The notes under the pieces: model-generated
What the model saw: only the letters and a program-made list of their open reading frames with translations
What the model was told of the DNA's origin: nothing
The model's database searches: none
Position numbers and translations under genes: made by a program
Assembly (NCBI RefSeq): GCF_022808175.1
Contig: NZ_JALGBX010000008.1
Coordinates: 124,001-188,000, forward strand
Source of the DNA: Streptomyces sp. AP-93
GTDB taxonomy: Bacteria > Actinomycetota > Actinomycetes > Streptomycetales > Streptomycetaceae
DNA: 64,000 nt
Direction of reading: 5' to 3'
Part shown: one piece after another, positions 28,041 to 37,015 of the stretch
Layout of the letters: each line of letters opens with the position of its first letter
Position numbering within the stretch: the stretch's first letter is position 1

Positions 28041-30221
28041 TCAGTCGTGCTGCGCGGGGCGCTGGGCTTGCGGGCCGGCCAGCGCGGGCGGCGCCAGTTC
28101 TTCCGGGGACGGCGGTACGTACGGCCGGATCTCGGGGGAATCGATGCCCCCGTCGGGGCGGATCTTGGGCAGCTTCTTCTCCGGACCCAGCAGGAGCGCC
28201 TTCTTCGGGTCCTGGTTGCCCGCCATGTCGAGGCCGTAGATGGCGTTGTAGATGTTGCGGACGGCGGGGCCGGAGGCTCCGGAGCCGGTACCGCCCTGGG
28301 AGATGGTCATGACGATGGTGAAGTCGTCGGTGTAGGTCGCCAGCCACGAGGTGGTCTGCTTGCCGTAGACCTGGGCGGTGCCGGTCTTGGCCCGCATGGG
28401 GATCTTGTCCAGCGGCCAGCCGCCGAAGCGCCAGGCGGCGGTGCCGCCGGGCTCGACGACCATGCGCAGGCCCTTGTCGAGGTCCTTGACGGTCTTGGCG
28501 TCGATCGGGAGCCTGCCGTGCGACGTGGGCTTGATCCACTCGATGTGCTTGCCGTCGGCGCTGATCACGGCTTTGCCGACCGTGGGGTTGAAGAGGGTGC
28601 CGCCGTTGCTGATGGCGGAGTAGGCGGTGGCCATCTGGATGGGGGTGACGAGGACGTCGCCCTGGCCGATGGCGAAGTTGATGCTGTCGAACGCCTTGAG
28701 CTGGTTGCCTTCGAGGCAGCTCTCGTAGGCGATCTGCTCGACGTAGGTGCCGCCCTTCTTGCCCTGCTTGCACCAGGAGTCCTTGTTGGCCGCCCAGAAG
28801 CCCTTCTTCCACCCCCGGTCGGGGATGCGGCCGGTGACCTCGTTGGGCAGGTCGATCCCGGTCTCGGAGCCGAGGCCGAACTCGCGGGCGGTGCGGTAGA
28901 ACCAGTCGTGGGCGTCCTTCTTGGGCTTGAGGCCGCCGTCGCGGTTCCATTCCTTGTGCCCGAGGGCGTAGAAGACGGTGTTGCAGGAGAACTTGAGGGC
29001 CTCGCCGAGGGTGATGGGACCGTGTCCCTTGGACTCGAAGTTCGCGAAGCTCCGGTTGCCCATGCTGTAGGAGGCGCTGCAGTTGTACTTGTCGTCGAAG
29101 GCGTATCCGGCCCGGACGGCCGCGCTGGCCGACACCACCTTGAAGATGGAGCCCGCGGGGGCTTGCCCCTGGATGGCCCGGTTGAGCAGCGGGTAGTTGG
29201 AGGCATCGCTGGTGAGACGGGCGTAGTCCTTGGCGGCGATGCCGCCGACCCAGGCGTTGGGGTCGTAGTCGGGCTGGGAGGCCATCGCGACGACCCGGCC
29301 GGTCTTGCCCTCCATGACGACGACGGCGCCCGAGTCGGCCTCGTACTTGCGGCCGGTGATCTTGTCGGTCTCCTGGCGGACCGTCTTCATCGCCTGCTGG
29401 AGCTCGTACTCGGCGACGGACTGGACCCGGGCGTCGATGCTGGTGACGAGGGTGGATCCGGGCACGCCCGGGTCGGACTCGGTCTGGTGCATGACCCGGC
29501 CGAGGTTGTCCACCTCGTAGGAGGTCACCATCGCCTTGCCGCGCAGGTACTTGTCGTAGGTGCGCTCGATCCCGGAGCGGCCGACCTGGTCGGAGCGCAG
29601 GTGCGGCGAGTCGGTGTCCTTGGCCTTCTGGATCTCGTCGTCGGTGACGGGCGAGAGGTAGCCGAGCACCTGGGAGGTACGGGCACCGCCGGGGGCCGGG
29701 TAGCGGCGGACGGCGACGGGCTCGGCGGTGATGCCGGGGAACTCCTCGGGGCGTTCGCGCAGCTGCAGCGCCTGCTGCGTAGTGGCGTCGAGGGTGATCG
29801 GGATCGGCTGGTACGGGGAGCCGTTCCAGCAGGGCGCGGGGGTCTGGGAGTCGCAGAGGCGGACCTTGTCCATGACCTCCTTGGGGGTCATGTCCAGGAC
29901 GCCGGCGAGGCGGGTCATGACGGCCTTGCCGCGGTCCTTCATCTTCATCAGCGCCGTGCGGCTGGTGGAGACGACCAGGCGGGTTTCGTTGTCGGCGAGG
30001 GCGACGCCGCGGGCGTCGAGGACCGTCCCGCGCACGGCGGGCTGGACGACCCGCTGGACGTGGTTGCTCTTCGCCTCGTGGTAGTACTCCGCGCCGTTGC
30101 GGATCTGGAGGTACCAGAGCCGGCCGCCGAGGGTGAGGAACATCGAGCAGACGAGAACCTGGATGATCACGAGCCGGATCTGCACCCGGGAGGTACGGCC
30201 GGTCTCCGGAATGTTGGTCAC
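28041..30221 (-). CDS. mrdA: Class B penicillin-binding protein 2 (transpeptidase)
   Basis: 726 residues: one N-terminal membrane anchor (about 18-40), a pedestal domain, and the transpeptidase domain with SxxK in AGSIFKVVSA, SxN in KFSCNTVFYAL and KTG in MRAKTGTAQVYG. It cross-links peptidoglycan as partner of RodA. Start GTG 30221. Fourteen bases separate it from the mreD stop and 15 from rodA, so mreD, mrdA and rodA are one operon. An insertion-rich C-terminus with Pro-rich tail (PEIRPYVPPSPEELA) ends the protein. Confidence 0.95.
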   Translation of the reverse strand: MTNIPETGRTSRVQIRLVIIQVLVCSMFLTLGGRLWYLQIRNGAEYYHEAKSNHVQRVVQPAVRGTVLDARGVALADNETRLVVSTSRTALMKMKDRGKAVMTRLAGVLDMTPKEVMDKVRLCDSQTPAPCWNGSPYQPIPITLDATTQQALQLRERPEEFPGITAEPVAVRRYPAPGGARTSQVLGYLSPVTDDEIQKAKDTDSPHLRSDQVGRSGIERTYDKYLRGKAMVTSYEVDNLGRVMHQTESDPGVPGSTLVTSIDARVQSVAEYELQQAMKTVRQETDKITGRKYEADSGAVVVMEGKTGRVVAMASQPDYDPNAWVGGIAAKDYARLTSDASNYPLLNRAIQGQAPAGSIFKVVSASAAVRAGYAFDDKYNCSASYSMGNRSFANFESKGHGPITLGEALKFSCNTVFYALGHKEWNRDGGLKPKKDAHDWFYRTAREFGLGSETGIDLPNEVTGRIPDRGWKKGFWAANKDSWCKQGKKGGTYVEQIAYESCLEGNQLKAFDSINFAIGQGDVLVTPIQMATAYSAISNGGTLFNPTVGKAVISADGKHIEWIKPTSHGRLPIDAKTVKDLDKGLRMVVEPGGTAAWRFGGWPLDKIPMRAKTGTAQVYGKQTTSWLATYTDDFTIVMTISQGGTGSGASGPAVRNIYNAIYGLDMAGNQDPKKALLLGPEKKLPKIRPDGGIDSPEIRPYVPPSPEELAPPALAGPQAQRPAQHD

Positions 30222-30234
30222 GTGGACTCCTCCC

Positions 30235-30939
30235 TCACAGCTTCTTGACGCTCTTCACACCCTTGATTCCCTTGACGCCCTTTATCCGGCCGGCCCGGTT
30301 GGCCCGGCTGCGGGCCGTCTTCATCCGCAGTCCGCCGCGCTGGCTGCCGATCCGCAGCCCGGTGCCGCCGGCCAGCCAGCCGGAGGCGATGTCCTTGCCC
30401 GCGGGCGGGCCGCCGTTGGCCTCGACGGCCATCGGGTCGTTCTCCGCGCGGCGGGCCAGGGCCATGATGAACGGCACGGTGAAGGGGGCGAGCAGCAAGT
30501 CGTAGAGGACCGCGGTGAACACCAGTCCGGTCAGCCCCACGTGGCGGGCGGCGGTGTCGCCGACCAGGGCGCCGACGCCCGCGTAGAGCAGGGTGGAGAC
30601 GAAGGCGGCGCCGACGACGGTGAGCATCGGGCCCCAGGCGGAGCGGAACCGCCCGGTGTCGGGGCGGACCAGGCCGGCGACGTAGCCGATGACGCACAGC
30701 ACGAGCGCGTAGCGGCCGGCGGCGTGGTCCGCGGGCGGGGCCAGGTCGGTGAGGAGTCCGGCGGCGAAGCCGATGAGGGCGCCGCTGACGCACCCGTACA
30801 CGAGTGCGAGGGCGACGACGGTGAGCAGGACCAGGTCGGGGACGGCTCCGGGGAGTTGGAGGCGGCCCAGGATGGAGACCTGGACGACCAGGGCGACCAC
30901 GACGAGCGTGCCCGAGAGCAGGATCCGGTTGAAACGCAT
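30235..30939 (-). CDS. mreD: Rod shape-determining protein MreD
   Basis: 234 residues with five or six membrane spans, beginning MRFNRILLSGTLVVVALVVQ; typical MreD features are LPDLV-like PGAVPDLVLL and a GFAAGLLTDLAPP loop. It links MreC to PBP2 and RodA in the elongation complex. A basic, soluble C-terminal tail of about 60 residues (KTARSRANRAGRIKGVKG and onward, with repeated KGVKG) is longer than usual. It lies 12 bases after mreC. Confidence 0.93.
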   Translation of the reverse strand: MRFNRILLSGTLVVVALVVQVSILGRLQLPGAVPDLVLLTVVALALVYGCVSGALIGFAAGLLTDLAPPADHAAGRYALVLCVIGYVAGLVRPDTGRFRSAWGPMLTVVGAAFVSTLLYAGVGALVGDTAARHVGLTGLVFTAVLYDLLLAPFTVPFIMALARRAENDPMAVEANGGPPAGKDIASGWLAGGTGLRIGSQRGGLRMKTARSRANRAGRIKGVKGIKGVKSVKKL

Positions 30940-30951
30940 GATGATCGGCTC

Positions 30952-31923
30952 CTAGTCCTCGGCCGGCTTGCCGGACGCGGACGCGCCGGGCGACGGGGTG
31001 ACCGTGACGGTGACCGTCGGGGTGGGCTTGGGCGCTTCGGGCTTGGGCGGCAGGACCGCGTCGCGCGGGTCCACGCGCGGGGGCATCACGACGACGCCGA
31101 CGATGTCCAGGCGGGAGAAGCCGACGAAGGGGCGGACCCAGATGGTCCGGGTCAGGTCGCCGCGCGAGGGGTCGACCTTGATCACCTCGCCGATCGGAAC
31201 GCCGGGCACGAAGGGCTTGTTGCCGCGCGAGCCGAAGGTGACGAGCCGGTCGCCGGTGTTGATCTTGGCCTTGCCGTTGAGCATCTGCACGGAGAGCTCC
31301 CGGTCGCCCTGACCGGTGGCGAAGCCGAGTTCGCCGGTCTTCTCCAGGCGGGTGCCGACGGTGAAGTCGGGGTCGTTGGCGAGCACCACGGTGGCGGTGT
31401 CGGGGCCGACGGTGGCCACGCGGCCGACGAGTCCGTCCCCGTTGAGGACGGTCATGTCGCGCTCGATGCCGTCCTTGCTGCCCGCGTCGATGGTGACGGT
31501 CCAGGAGAAGCCCTGGGCCGCTCCTATGGCGATGACCTCGGCGCCCTTGATGCCGTACTGGCCCGCGCCCGCCCGCTTGAGCATCTCGTCGAGCTCGCGG
31601 ATCCTGCTGCGGGTCTGGTCGTCGCTGCCCAGCTTGGCCTTGAGCGCCGTGTTCTCGCGCTCGAGCGTCGCGATGCGGTTGTGCCGCTCGCCGGAGTCCC
31701 GTACCGCCCCTATGGCGTTGGCGACCGGGTCGACCCCTTTCGCCACGCCCTTCTCGACCGGTCCGAAGACCGCTGCGGCGGCCTGTCGGGCACCGTCGAC
31801 CGGAGACTCCTCACCCGTCCTGATGTCCACCGTGATCAAAGCGAACGCGATGGCGATCAGAAGTACCAGGAGCAGCCGGCTTTCTCGTGTGTCCCTCACG
31901 TGCGGCGGCCGTGCCTTCCTCAT
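30952..31923 (-). CDS. mreC: Rod shape-determining protein MreC
   Basis: 323 residues: short basic N-terminus, one membrane span (LLLVLLIAIAFALITVDI), a coiled coil (about 75-110), then the beta-barrel MreC domain outside the membrane, with GLVGRVATVGPDTATVVLA and the C-terminal Pro/Thr-rich tail. It scaffolds wall synthesis enzymes outside MreB filaments. It is 140 bases downstream of mreB, with a hairpin between them, so mreB can be expressed more than the rest of the operon. Confidence 0.95.
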   Translation of the reverse strand: MRKARPPHVRDTRESRLLLVLLIAIAFALITVDIRTGEESPVDGARQAAAAVFGPVEKGVAKGVDPVANAIGAVRDSGERHNRIATLERENTALKAKLGSDDQTRSRIRELDEMLKRAGAGQYGIKGAEVIAIGAAQGFSWTVTIDAGSKDGIERDMTVLNGDGLVGRVATVGPDTATVVLANDPDFTVGTRLEKTGELGFATGQGDRELSVQMLNGKAKINTGDRLVTFGSRGNKPFVPGVPIGEVIKVDPSRGDLTRTIWVRPFVGFSRLDIVGVVVMPPRVDPRDAVLPPKPEAPKPTPTVTVTVTPSPGASASGKPAED

Positions 31924-31991
31924 AGTTACCCGTGCGGCGAAGCCGCTCCGGTGGAGCCGGGGCTCGCACCGGACCTTGCCTGTATATCAAC

Positions 31992-32031
31992 GATCCGCCG
32001 CACGGGCCCGGTAGCACCCGTACGGCGGATC
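31992..32031 (-). terminator. Hairpin between mreB and mreC, likely attenuating
   Basis: Arms of 15 bases with one mismatch (GATCCGCCG paired with CGGCGGATC, then five more pairs) and a ten-base loop, about 33 bases past the mreB stop. No T-run. It probably lets only part of the transcripts go on to mreC. Confidence 0.6.
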
Positions 32032-32063
32032 ATTTGTGTTCCACCGCCGCGCGGCGGGCCGGA

Positions 32064-33083
32064 TCAGCGTCGCGGCTGGGCGTCCAGGACCTGCTGGAGC
32101 GCCTCGAACTCCTCTACGCACTTGCCGGATCCGAGCGCGACGGAGTCGAGCGGGTCCTCGGCGATGTGGATCGGCATGCCCGTCTCGCGGCGCAGCCGCT
32201 CGTCGAGGCCGCGGAGCAGGGCGCCGCCTCCGGTCAGGACGATGCCGCGGTCCATGATGTCGCCGGAGAGCTCCGGCGGGCACTTGTCGAGGGTGGTCTT
32301 GACGGCGTCGACGATGGCGTTGACCGGCTCCTCGATCGCCTTGCGGACCTCGGCAGCCGAGATCACGACGGTCTTGGGCAGGCCCGAGACCAGGTCGCGG
32401 CCGCGGATCTCGGTGTGCTCGTCCTTGTCGAGGTCGTAGGCCGACCCGATGGTGATCTTGATCTGCTCGGCGGTGCGCTCACCGAGGAGGAGCGAGTACT
32501 CCTTCTTGATGTGCTGGATGATCGCGTTGTCGAGCTCGTCGCCGGCCACCCGGATGGACTGTGCCGTGACGATTCCGCCGAGGGAGATGACGGCCACCTC
32601 GGTGGTGCCGCCACCGATGTCCACGACCATGTTGCCGGTGGCCTCGTGGACGGGCAGGCCCGCACCGATGGCGGCGGCCATCGGCTCTTCGATGATGTGC
32701 ACCTGGCGGGCACCGGCCTGCGTGGACGCCTCGATGACGGCGCGGCGCTCCACTCCCGTGATGCCGGAGGGCACGCAGACCACGACGCGCGGGCGGGCCA
32801 GGTAACGGCGCTTGTGGATCTTGAGGATGAAGTACCGGAGCATCCGCTCGGTGATCTCGAAGTCGGCGATGACGCCGTCCTTGAGGGGCCGCACGGCGAC
32901 GATGTTGCCGGGCGTGCGCCCGATCATCTTCTTGGCTTCGGAGCCGACCGCCAGGATGCCACCGGTGTTCGTGTTGATGGCGACCACGGACGGCTCGTTC
33001 AGGACGATTCCCCGGCCCCTCACGTACACCAGCGTGTTGGCGGTCCCGAGGTCGATCGCCATGTCACGGCCGATGAACGACAT
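32064..33083 (-). CDS. mreB: Actin-like protein MreB
   Basis: 339 residues. Actin-fold signatures: [20 protein letters not shown] (phosphate 1), [18 protein letters not shown] (phosphate 2), and [16 protein letters not shown] near the end. It forms membrane filaments; in Streptomyces it acts mainly in spore wall assembly rather than in tip growth. ATG 33083 ([11 protein letters not shown]) has AAGGGG six bases before it. An upstream in-frame ATG at 33104 would add MGNKGNN and resembles the start I recall for S. coelicolor, so it stays possible. The gene heads mreB-mreC-mreD-mrdA-rodA. Confidence 0.97.
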   Translation of the reverse strand: MSFIGRDMAIDLGTANTLVYVRGRGIVLNEPSVVAINTNTGGILAVGSEAKKMIGRTPGNIVAVRPLKDGVIADFEITERMLRYFILKIHKRRYLARPRVVVCVPSGITGVERRAVIEASTQAGARQVHIIEEPMAAAIGAGLPVHEATGNMVVDIGGGTTEVAVISLGGIVTAQSIRVAGDELDNAIIQHIKKEYSLLLGERTAEQIKITIGSAYDLDKDEHTEIRGRDLVSGLPKTVVISAAEVRKAIEEPVNAIVDAVKTTLDKCPPELSGDIMDRGIVLTGGGALLRGLDERLRRETGMPIHIAEDPLDSVALGSGKCVEEFEALQQVLDAQPRR

Positions 33084-33306
33084 GTTGTTCCCCTTGTTCC
33101 CCATGAGGAGCGTCTGGCCTTCCAGTTGATAGCGGCTGCTGTCAGGTCGGCGAGGTGGGTGTGTGGGTGGAGGCCCCATCGTAGTGCCGCAAGTACGGGC
33201 ACCGCGCGACGGGACTCCGGCAAGCCCGCCGGAACGGATACCCGCCCCCATAGTGGTGACGTCGTGTCCTGTCCATGCGTTCCCGAATGTGCCCGGTAAT
33301 ACCGGA

Positions 33307-33333
33307 GGGCGACCGAAATTACTTCGGTCGCCC
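33307..33333 (-). terminator. Hairpin terminator after ndk
   Basis: Perfect 11-base arms with a five-base loop, 46 bases past the ndk stop. It separates ndk from the mreB promoter region (33105-33306). Confidence 0.8.
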
Positions 33334-33379
33334 CAGGTCATGAGCGCTATTCGGCTGATGTTGCGTCAGAAAAGAGTGA

Positions 33380-33790
33380 TCACAGCGCCGGGAAGAACAG
33401 CTTCAGCTCCCGCTCCGCGGACTCCTCGGAGTCCGACGCGTGGATCAGGTTCTCCCGGGTGACGGTACCGAAGTCACCCCGGATGGAGCCGGGCGCGGCG
33501 GCAATCGGGTCAGTGGGTCCGGCCAACTGGCGGACACCCTCGATCACGCGCTCCCCTTCGACGACCAGGGCCACGACCGGGCCACTGGCCATGAAGCCCA
33601 TGAGGGGCTCGTAGAACACCTTCCCCTTGTGCTCGCCGTAGTGCGCTTCCAGGGTCTCCTGGTCCAGCGTGCGCAGCTCCAGCGCGGGAATGGTCCAGCC
33701 GGCCTTCCGCTCGATGCGGCCGACGATCTCGCCGATCAGGCCGCGACGGACGGCGTCGGGCTTGAGGAGGACGAGCGTGCGCTGGGTCAT
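33380..33790 (-). CDS. ndk: Nucleoside diphosphate kinase
   Basis: 136 residues, family length. Exchanges the terminal phosphate between nucleoside triphosphates and diphosphates through a phospho-histidine; the active site is the His in ENLIHASDSEESAERE. Other signatures are TLVLLKPDAVRRGLIGE and the KPSN-like loop. The ATG at 33790 has AAGGAG eight bases before it. The open frame runs on upstream without a stop through a (GAGCCG)9 tract to the TAG of the DUF4233 gene, which shares its frame (see findings). Confidence 0.98.
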   Translation of the reverse strand: MTQRTLVLLKPDAVRRGLIGEIVGRIERKAGWTIPALELRTLDQETLEAHYGEHKGKVFYEPLMGFMASGPVVALVVEGERVIEGVRQLAGPTDPIAAAPGSIRGDFGTVTRENLIHASDSEESAERELKLFFPAL

Positions 33791-33885
33791 GTGGGTAACT
33801 CCTTGCGGCATACGGGTGCGGTCCGACGAGGCTACAGGGGCCCGGGCCCCCGCCGTACGGGGCCTTCCCTGGCCCGGCCCGGGGC

Positions 33886-33941
<56 letters not shown>

Positions 33942-33949
33942 CCGGCGGG

Positions 33950-34309
33950 CTACGCCTCGGTGGGGCCGGCGGCCTGGGCCTCCGCCTGGGCGGCCCAGCG
34001 GGCCTTGATCACGTCGATGCGGCGGCCGTAGCGGATCGAACACCACCACAGACCGGCGAACACCACGCCCAGGATGAACATCATCGGCACGACGAAGCCG
34101 CTCAGCACGAGCCCGATCTGCAGGGCCCAGCCGATCTGGACGGCCCCGGGGCGCGAGAGCATCCCGCACAGCAGGACCGACACCAGCATCGCGATCCCGC
34201 AGACCGTCCAGACGGTGGCCTGGCTCAGATCGCCCTTCATCGCGACCAGCCCGGCGAAGCCGATCACGAAGAACTCGGCGATCAGCGTCGAAGCACACAG
34301 CGTGCGCAT
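33950..34309 (-). CDS. DUF4233 membrane protein
   Basis: 119 residues with about four membrane spans (LIAEFFVIGFAGLVAM, VWTVCGIAMLVSVLLCGML, IGWALQIGLVLSGFVVPMMFILGVVF) and a short soluble tail ending AEAQAAGPTEA. The family is confined to actinobacteria, found next to folC, and has no known function. ATG 34309 comes three bases after the folC stop, so translation is likely coupled. The TAG stop is directly followed, in frame, by codons for Pro-Ala-Gly and nine Glu-Pro pairs, suggesting that the protein may once have been longer. Confidence 0.88.
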   Translation of the reverse strand: MRTLCASTLIAEFFVIGFAGLVAMKGDLSQATVWTVCGIAMLVSVLLCGMLSRPGAVQIGWALQIGLVLSGFVVPMMFILGVVFAGLWWCSIRYGRRIDVIKARWAAQAEAQAAGPTEA

Positions 34310-34312
34310 CCC

Positions 34313-35827
34313 TCAGCCCCTCTTCAGCAGCATGCGGGCCTCGCCCACCGTGATCACGGACCCGGTCACCAGGACCCCGGCCCCTCCGTACTCCGCCTCT
34401 TCCTCCGCCAGCGTGATCGCCGCCTCGATGGCGTCGTCCAGCCGCGGCTCCACCTGCACCCGGTCGGCGCCGAAGACCTCGACCGCGATGGCCGCCAGAT
34501 CGTCGGCGGACATCGCCCGGTGGCTGGTGTTCTCGGTGATCACGACCTCCGCGAAGATCGGCTCGAAGGCCTCGAAGACCCCGCGCGCGTCCTTGCCCTC
34601 GCTCGCGCCCACGACCCCGACCAGCCGGCTGAAGCCGAAGGCCTCGGTCACCGCCTCCGCCGTGACCTGCGCCCCGGCCGGGTTGTGCGCCGCGTCCAGG
34701 ACCACCGTCGGGCTGCGCCGCACGACCTCCATGCGGCCGGGCGAGGTCACCGAGGCGAAGGCCTTGCGCACGGTCTCCACGTCCAGGGCCCGCGCGTGGT
34801 CGGCGCCGACCCCGAAGAAGGCCTCGACCGCCGCCAGCGCCACCGCCGCGTTCTGCGCCATGTGCGCGCCGTACAGCGGCAGGAAGATGCCGTCGTACTC
34901 ACCGCCCAGGCCGCGCAGCGTCAGCTGCTGCCCGCCCACCGCGACCTCGCGGGTGACGACGCCGAACTCCATGCCCGCGCGGGCGACGGTCGCGTCGACC
35001 TCCACGGCCCTCTTCAGCAGCACCTGCGCCGCGTCCACCGGCTGCTGCGCCAGGATCACGGTGGCGCCCTGCTTGATGATGCCGCCCTTCTCCTGCGCGA
35101 TCTCGCCTGTGGTGGAGCCGAGCCGGTCCGTGTGGTCCAGGCTGATCGGGGTGACCACGGCGACCGCGCCGTCGATGACGTTGGTGGCGTCCCAGGTGCC
35201 GCCCATGCCCACCTCGATCACGGCCGCGTCCACGGGCGCGTCCGCGAAGGCCGCGTAGGCCATGCCGGTGAGGACCTCGAAGAACGACAGCCGGATCTCC
35301 TCGGCCGCGTCCACCATGTCCACGTACGGCTTGATGTCTTCGTAGGCCTCGATGAACCGCTCGGCGCTGATCGGAGTCCCGTCCAGGCTGATCCGCTCGG
35401 TGATCGACTGCACGTGCGGGCTGGTGTAGCGCCCGGTGCGCAGCTCGAAGGCGTTCAGCAGCGCCTCGATCATGCGGGACGTGCTCGTCTTGCCGTTGGT
35501 ACCGGTGACGTGGATGGCGGGGTACGCGCGCTGCGGCTCGCCCAGGACGTCCATCAGCGCGGCGATGCGCGTGACGGACGGCTCCATCTTGGTCTCGCCC
35601 CAGCGGCCGGCCAGCTCCTGCTCCACCTCCCGCAGCGCCTTGGCCACCTCGGGGTCGGCGGGCTCTTCGGGTACCGGGTCGCCCTGGAGCGGACCGGCCT
35701 GCGTGCGCAGGGTGCGGCTGCCCGCCTCGATCACCGCCAGGTCGGGGTCGCGGTCGGACTCTTCCGCCACGATCTTGTCGAAGGCGTCGAAGCTGTCATC
35801 GTGGCTCTCGGGCTGCTGCTCACTCAC
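34313..35827 (-). CDS. folC: Bifunctional dihydrofolate / folylpolyglutamate synthase
   Basis: 504 residues from a GTG at 35827. Adds glutamate to dihydropteroate and to folates with ATP. The Mur-ligase-like P-loop is in HVTGTNGKTSTSRM, with GRYTSPHVQSITERISLDG and EVGMGGTWDATNVIDG following, and AHNPAGA near the C-terminal domain. The first 65 residues are an acidic extension (SEQQPESHDDSFDAFDK and onward) missing from E. coli FolC but usual in Streptomyces. valS would lie upstream in S. coelicolor; here a second MreB-like gene, a kinase and a VKOR gene lie between folC and valS. Confidence 0.95.
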   Translation of the reverse strand: MSEQQPESHDDSFDAFDKIVAEESDRDPDLAVIEAGSRTLRTQAGPLQGDPVPEEPADPEVAKALREVEQELAGRWGETKMEPSVTRIAALMDVLGEPQRAYPAIHVTGTNGKTSTSRMIEALLNAFELRTGRYTSPHVQSITERISLDGTPISAERFIEAYEDIKPYVDMVDAAEEIRLSFFEVLTGMAYAAFADAPVDAAVIEVGMGGTWDATNVIDGAVAVVTPISLDHTDRLGSTTGEIAQEKGGIIKQGATVILAQQPVDAAQVLLKRAVEVDATVARAGMEFGVVTREVAVGGQQLTLRGLGGEYDGIFLPLYGAHMAQNAAVALAAVEAFFGVGADHARALDVETVRKAFASVTSPGRMEVVRRSPTVVLDAAHNPAGAQVTAEAVTEAFGFSRLVGVVGASEGKDARGVFEAFEPIFAEVVITENTSHRAMSADDLAAIAVEVFGADRVQVEPRLDDAIEAAITLAEEEAEYGGAGVLVTGSVITVGEARMLLKRG

Positions 35828-35945
35828 GGGACCCAGTCTACGGACGAGCACCGGGAGGACTTTCGGCCCGGTCGCATCGGGACCTTCGGCTGCGGGGGCG
35901 ACCGGATCGTTATGCAAGCCTTGCGGGCAGGAGATTGGGGAACAA

Positions 35946-36995
35946 ATGCCGCAGGCCAGCACGAACAAGACAGCTTCCAGCCGCGACATAGGGATAGACC
36001 TGGGAACCGCCAACACCCTCGTCTACGCACGGGGGCACGGCATCGTCCTCAATGAGCCGTCCGTGGTGGCCGTCAAGGCGGGCACCACCACGGCACTGGC
36101 CGTGGGGACCGAGGCCAAGGAGACCATCGGCCGCACCCCCGGCTCCATCACCGCGATCCGCCCCCTCAAGGACGGTGTGATCTGCGACTACGAGGCCGCC
36201 GAGGAGATGATCCGGCACTTCGTCCGCAAGGCCGTACCCGGCCGCCGGGTCCGCACCCGCATGGTGATCTGCGTACCGTCCGGGGTCACCCCGGTGGAGC
36301 GGCGGGCCATCATCCACGCCTCCACCCGGGCCGGCGCCAAGACCGTGCACCTGATCGAGGAACCCATGGCCGCGGCGATCGGCGCCGGGCTCCCGGTGTC
36401 CGAACCGCGCGGCTCGATGGTCGTCGACATCGGCGGCGGGACCTCCGAGGTCGCGGTCATCTCACTGGGCGGCATCGTCACCTCCCAGTCGCTGCGGGTC
36501 GGCGGCGACCGGCTGGACGCCGCGATCACCGACTGGGTCCGCAAGGAACACTCCCTGCTCATCGGCGACCGCACCGCCGAGGACGTCAAGATCGCCATCG
36601 GCTCGGCGTGGCCGGTGCCGGACCGGCCGGAGCTCGAGACCGCCACCTTCACGGTGCGGGGCCGCGAGAAGGTCGGCGGCATGCCCCAGACGCTCCGGCT
36701 CGACGCGCGCGACGTACGGGCCGCCCTCGACGAGCCGATCGAGTCGATCATCGCGGCGGTCCGCACCACCCTGGAGGAGTGCCCGCCCGAACTGTCCGGC
36801 GACGTCATGGAGCACGGCATCGTCCTGACCGGCGGCGGCGCGCTGCTGCCCGGCCTGGACCTGCGGATGGCCTCCTCGACGGGGATCCCGGTCTTCGTCG
36901 CGGACGACCCGCTGGACTGCGTGGCCCTGGGCTCGGGCCGCTGCGTGGAGGACATGGACGCGCTCGGCAGCCTGCTGGCGCCGGCGCGGGCTTAG
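35946..36995 (+). CDS. Second MreB-family actin-like protein
   Basis: 349 residues with all actin-fold signatures: [38 protein letters not shown], and [16 protein letters not shown]. It differs from MreB by a 12-residue N-terminal extension (MPQASTNKTASS), no MSFIG membrane-binding start, and an insert near PVPDRPELETATFTV. ATG 35946 has GGGGAA ahead of it. Divergent from folC with 118 bases between them, it is a single-gene unit. It could be Mbl or a third paralogue; S. coelicolor Mbl is, from memory, elsewhere on the chromosome. It probably forms filaments with or alongside MreB in spore wall formation. Confidence 0.92.
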   Translation: MPQASTNKTASSRDIGIDLGTANTLVYARGHGIVLNEPSVVAVKAGTTTALAVGTEAKETIGRTPGSITAIRPLKDGVICDYEAAEEMIRHFVRKAVPGRRVRTRMVICVPSGVTPVERRAIIHASTRAGAKTVHLIEEPMAAAIGAGLPVSEPRGSMVVDIGGGTSEVAVISLGGIVTSQSLRVGGDRLDAAITDWVRKEHSLLIGDRTAEDVKIAIGSAWPVPDRPELETATFTVRGREKVGGMPQTLRLDARDVRAALDEPIESIIAAVRTTLEECPPELSGDVMEHGIVLTGGGALLPGLDLRMASSTGIPVFVADDPLDCVALGSGRCVEDMDALGSLLAPARA

Positions 36996-37015
36996 GGGGA
37001 AGGGCCGGGGCGGGG

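Noticed and set aside
25401..30248. Plus-strand open frame of 1615 codons antisense to the CYTH-CHAD, rodA and PBP2 genes
   Set aside because: Spans three well-supported genes on the other strand and has Gly/Val/Asp-rich shadow composition.
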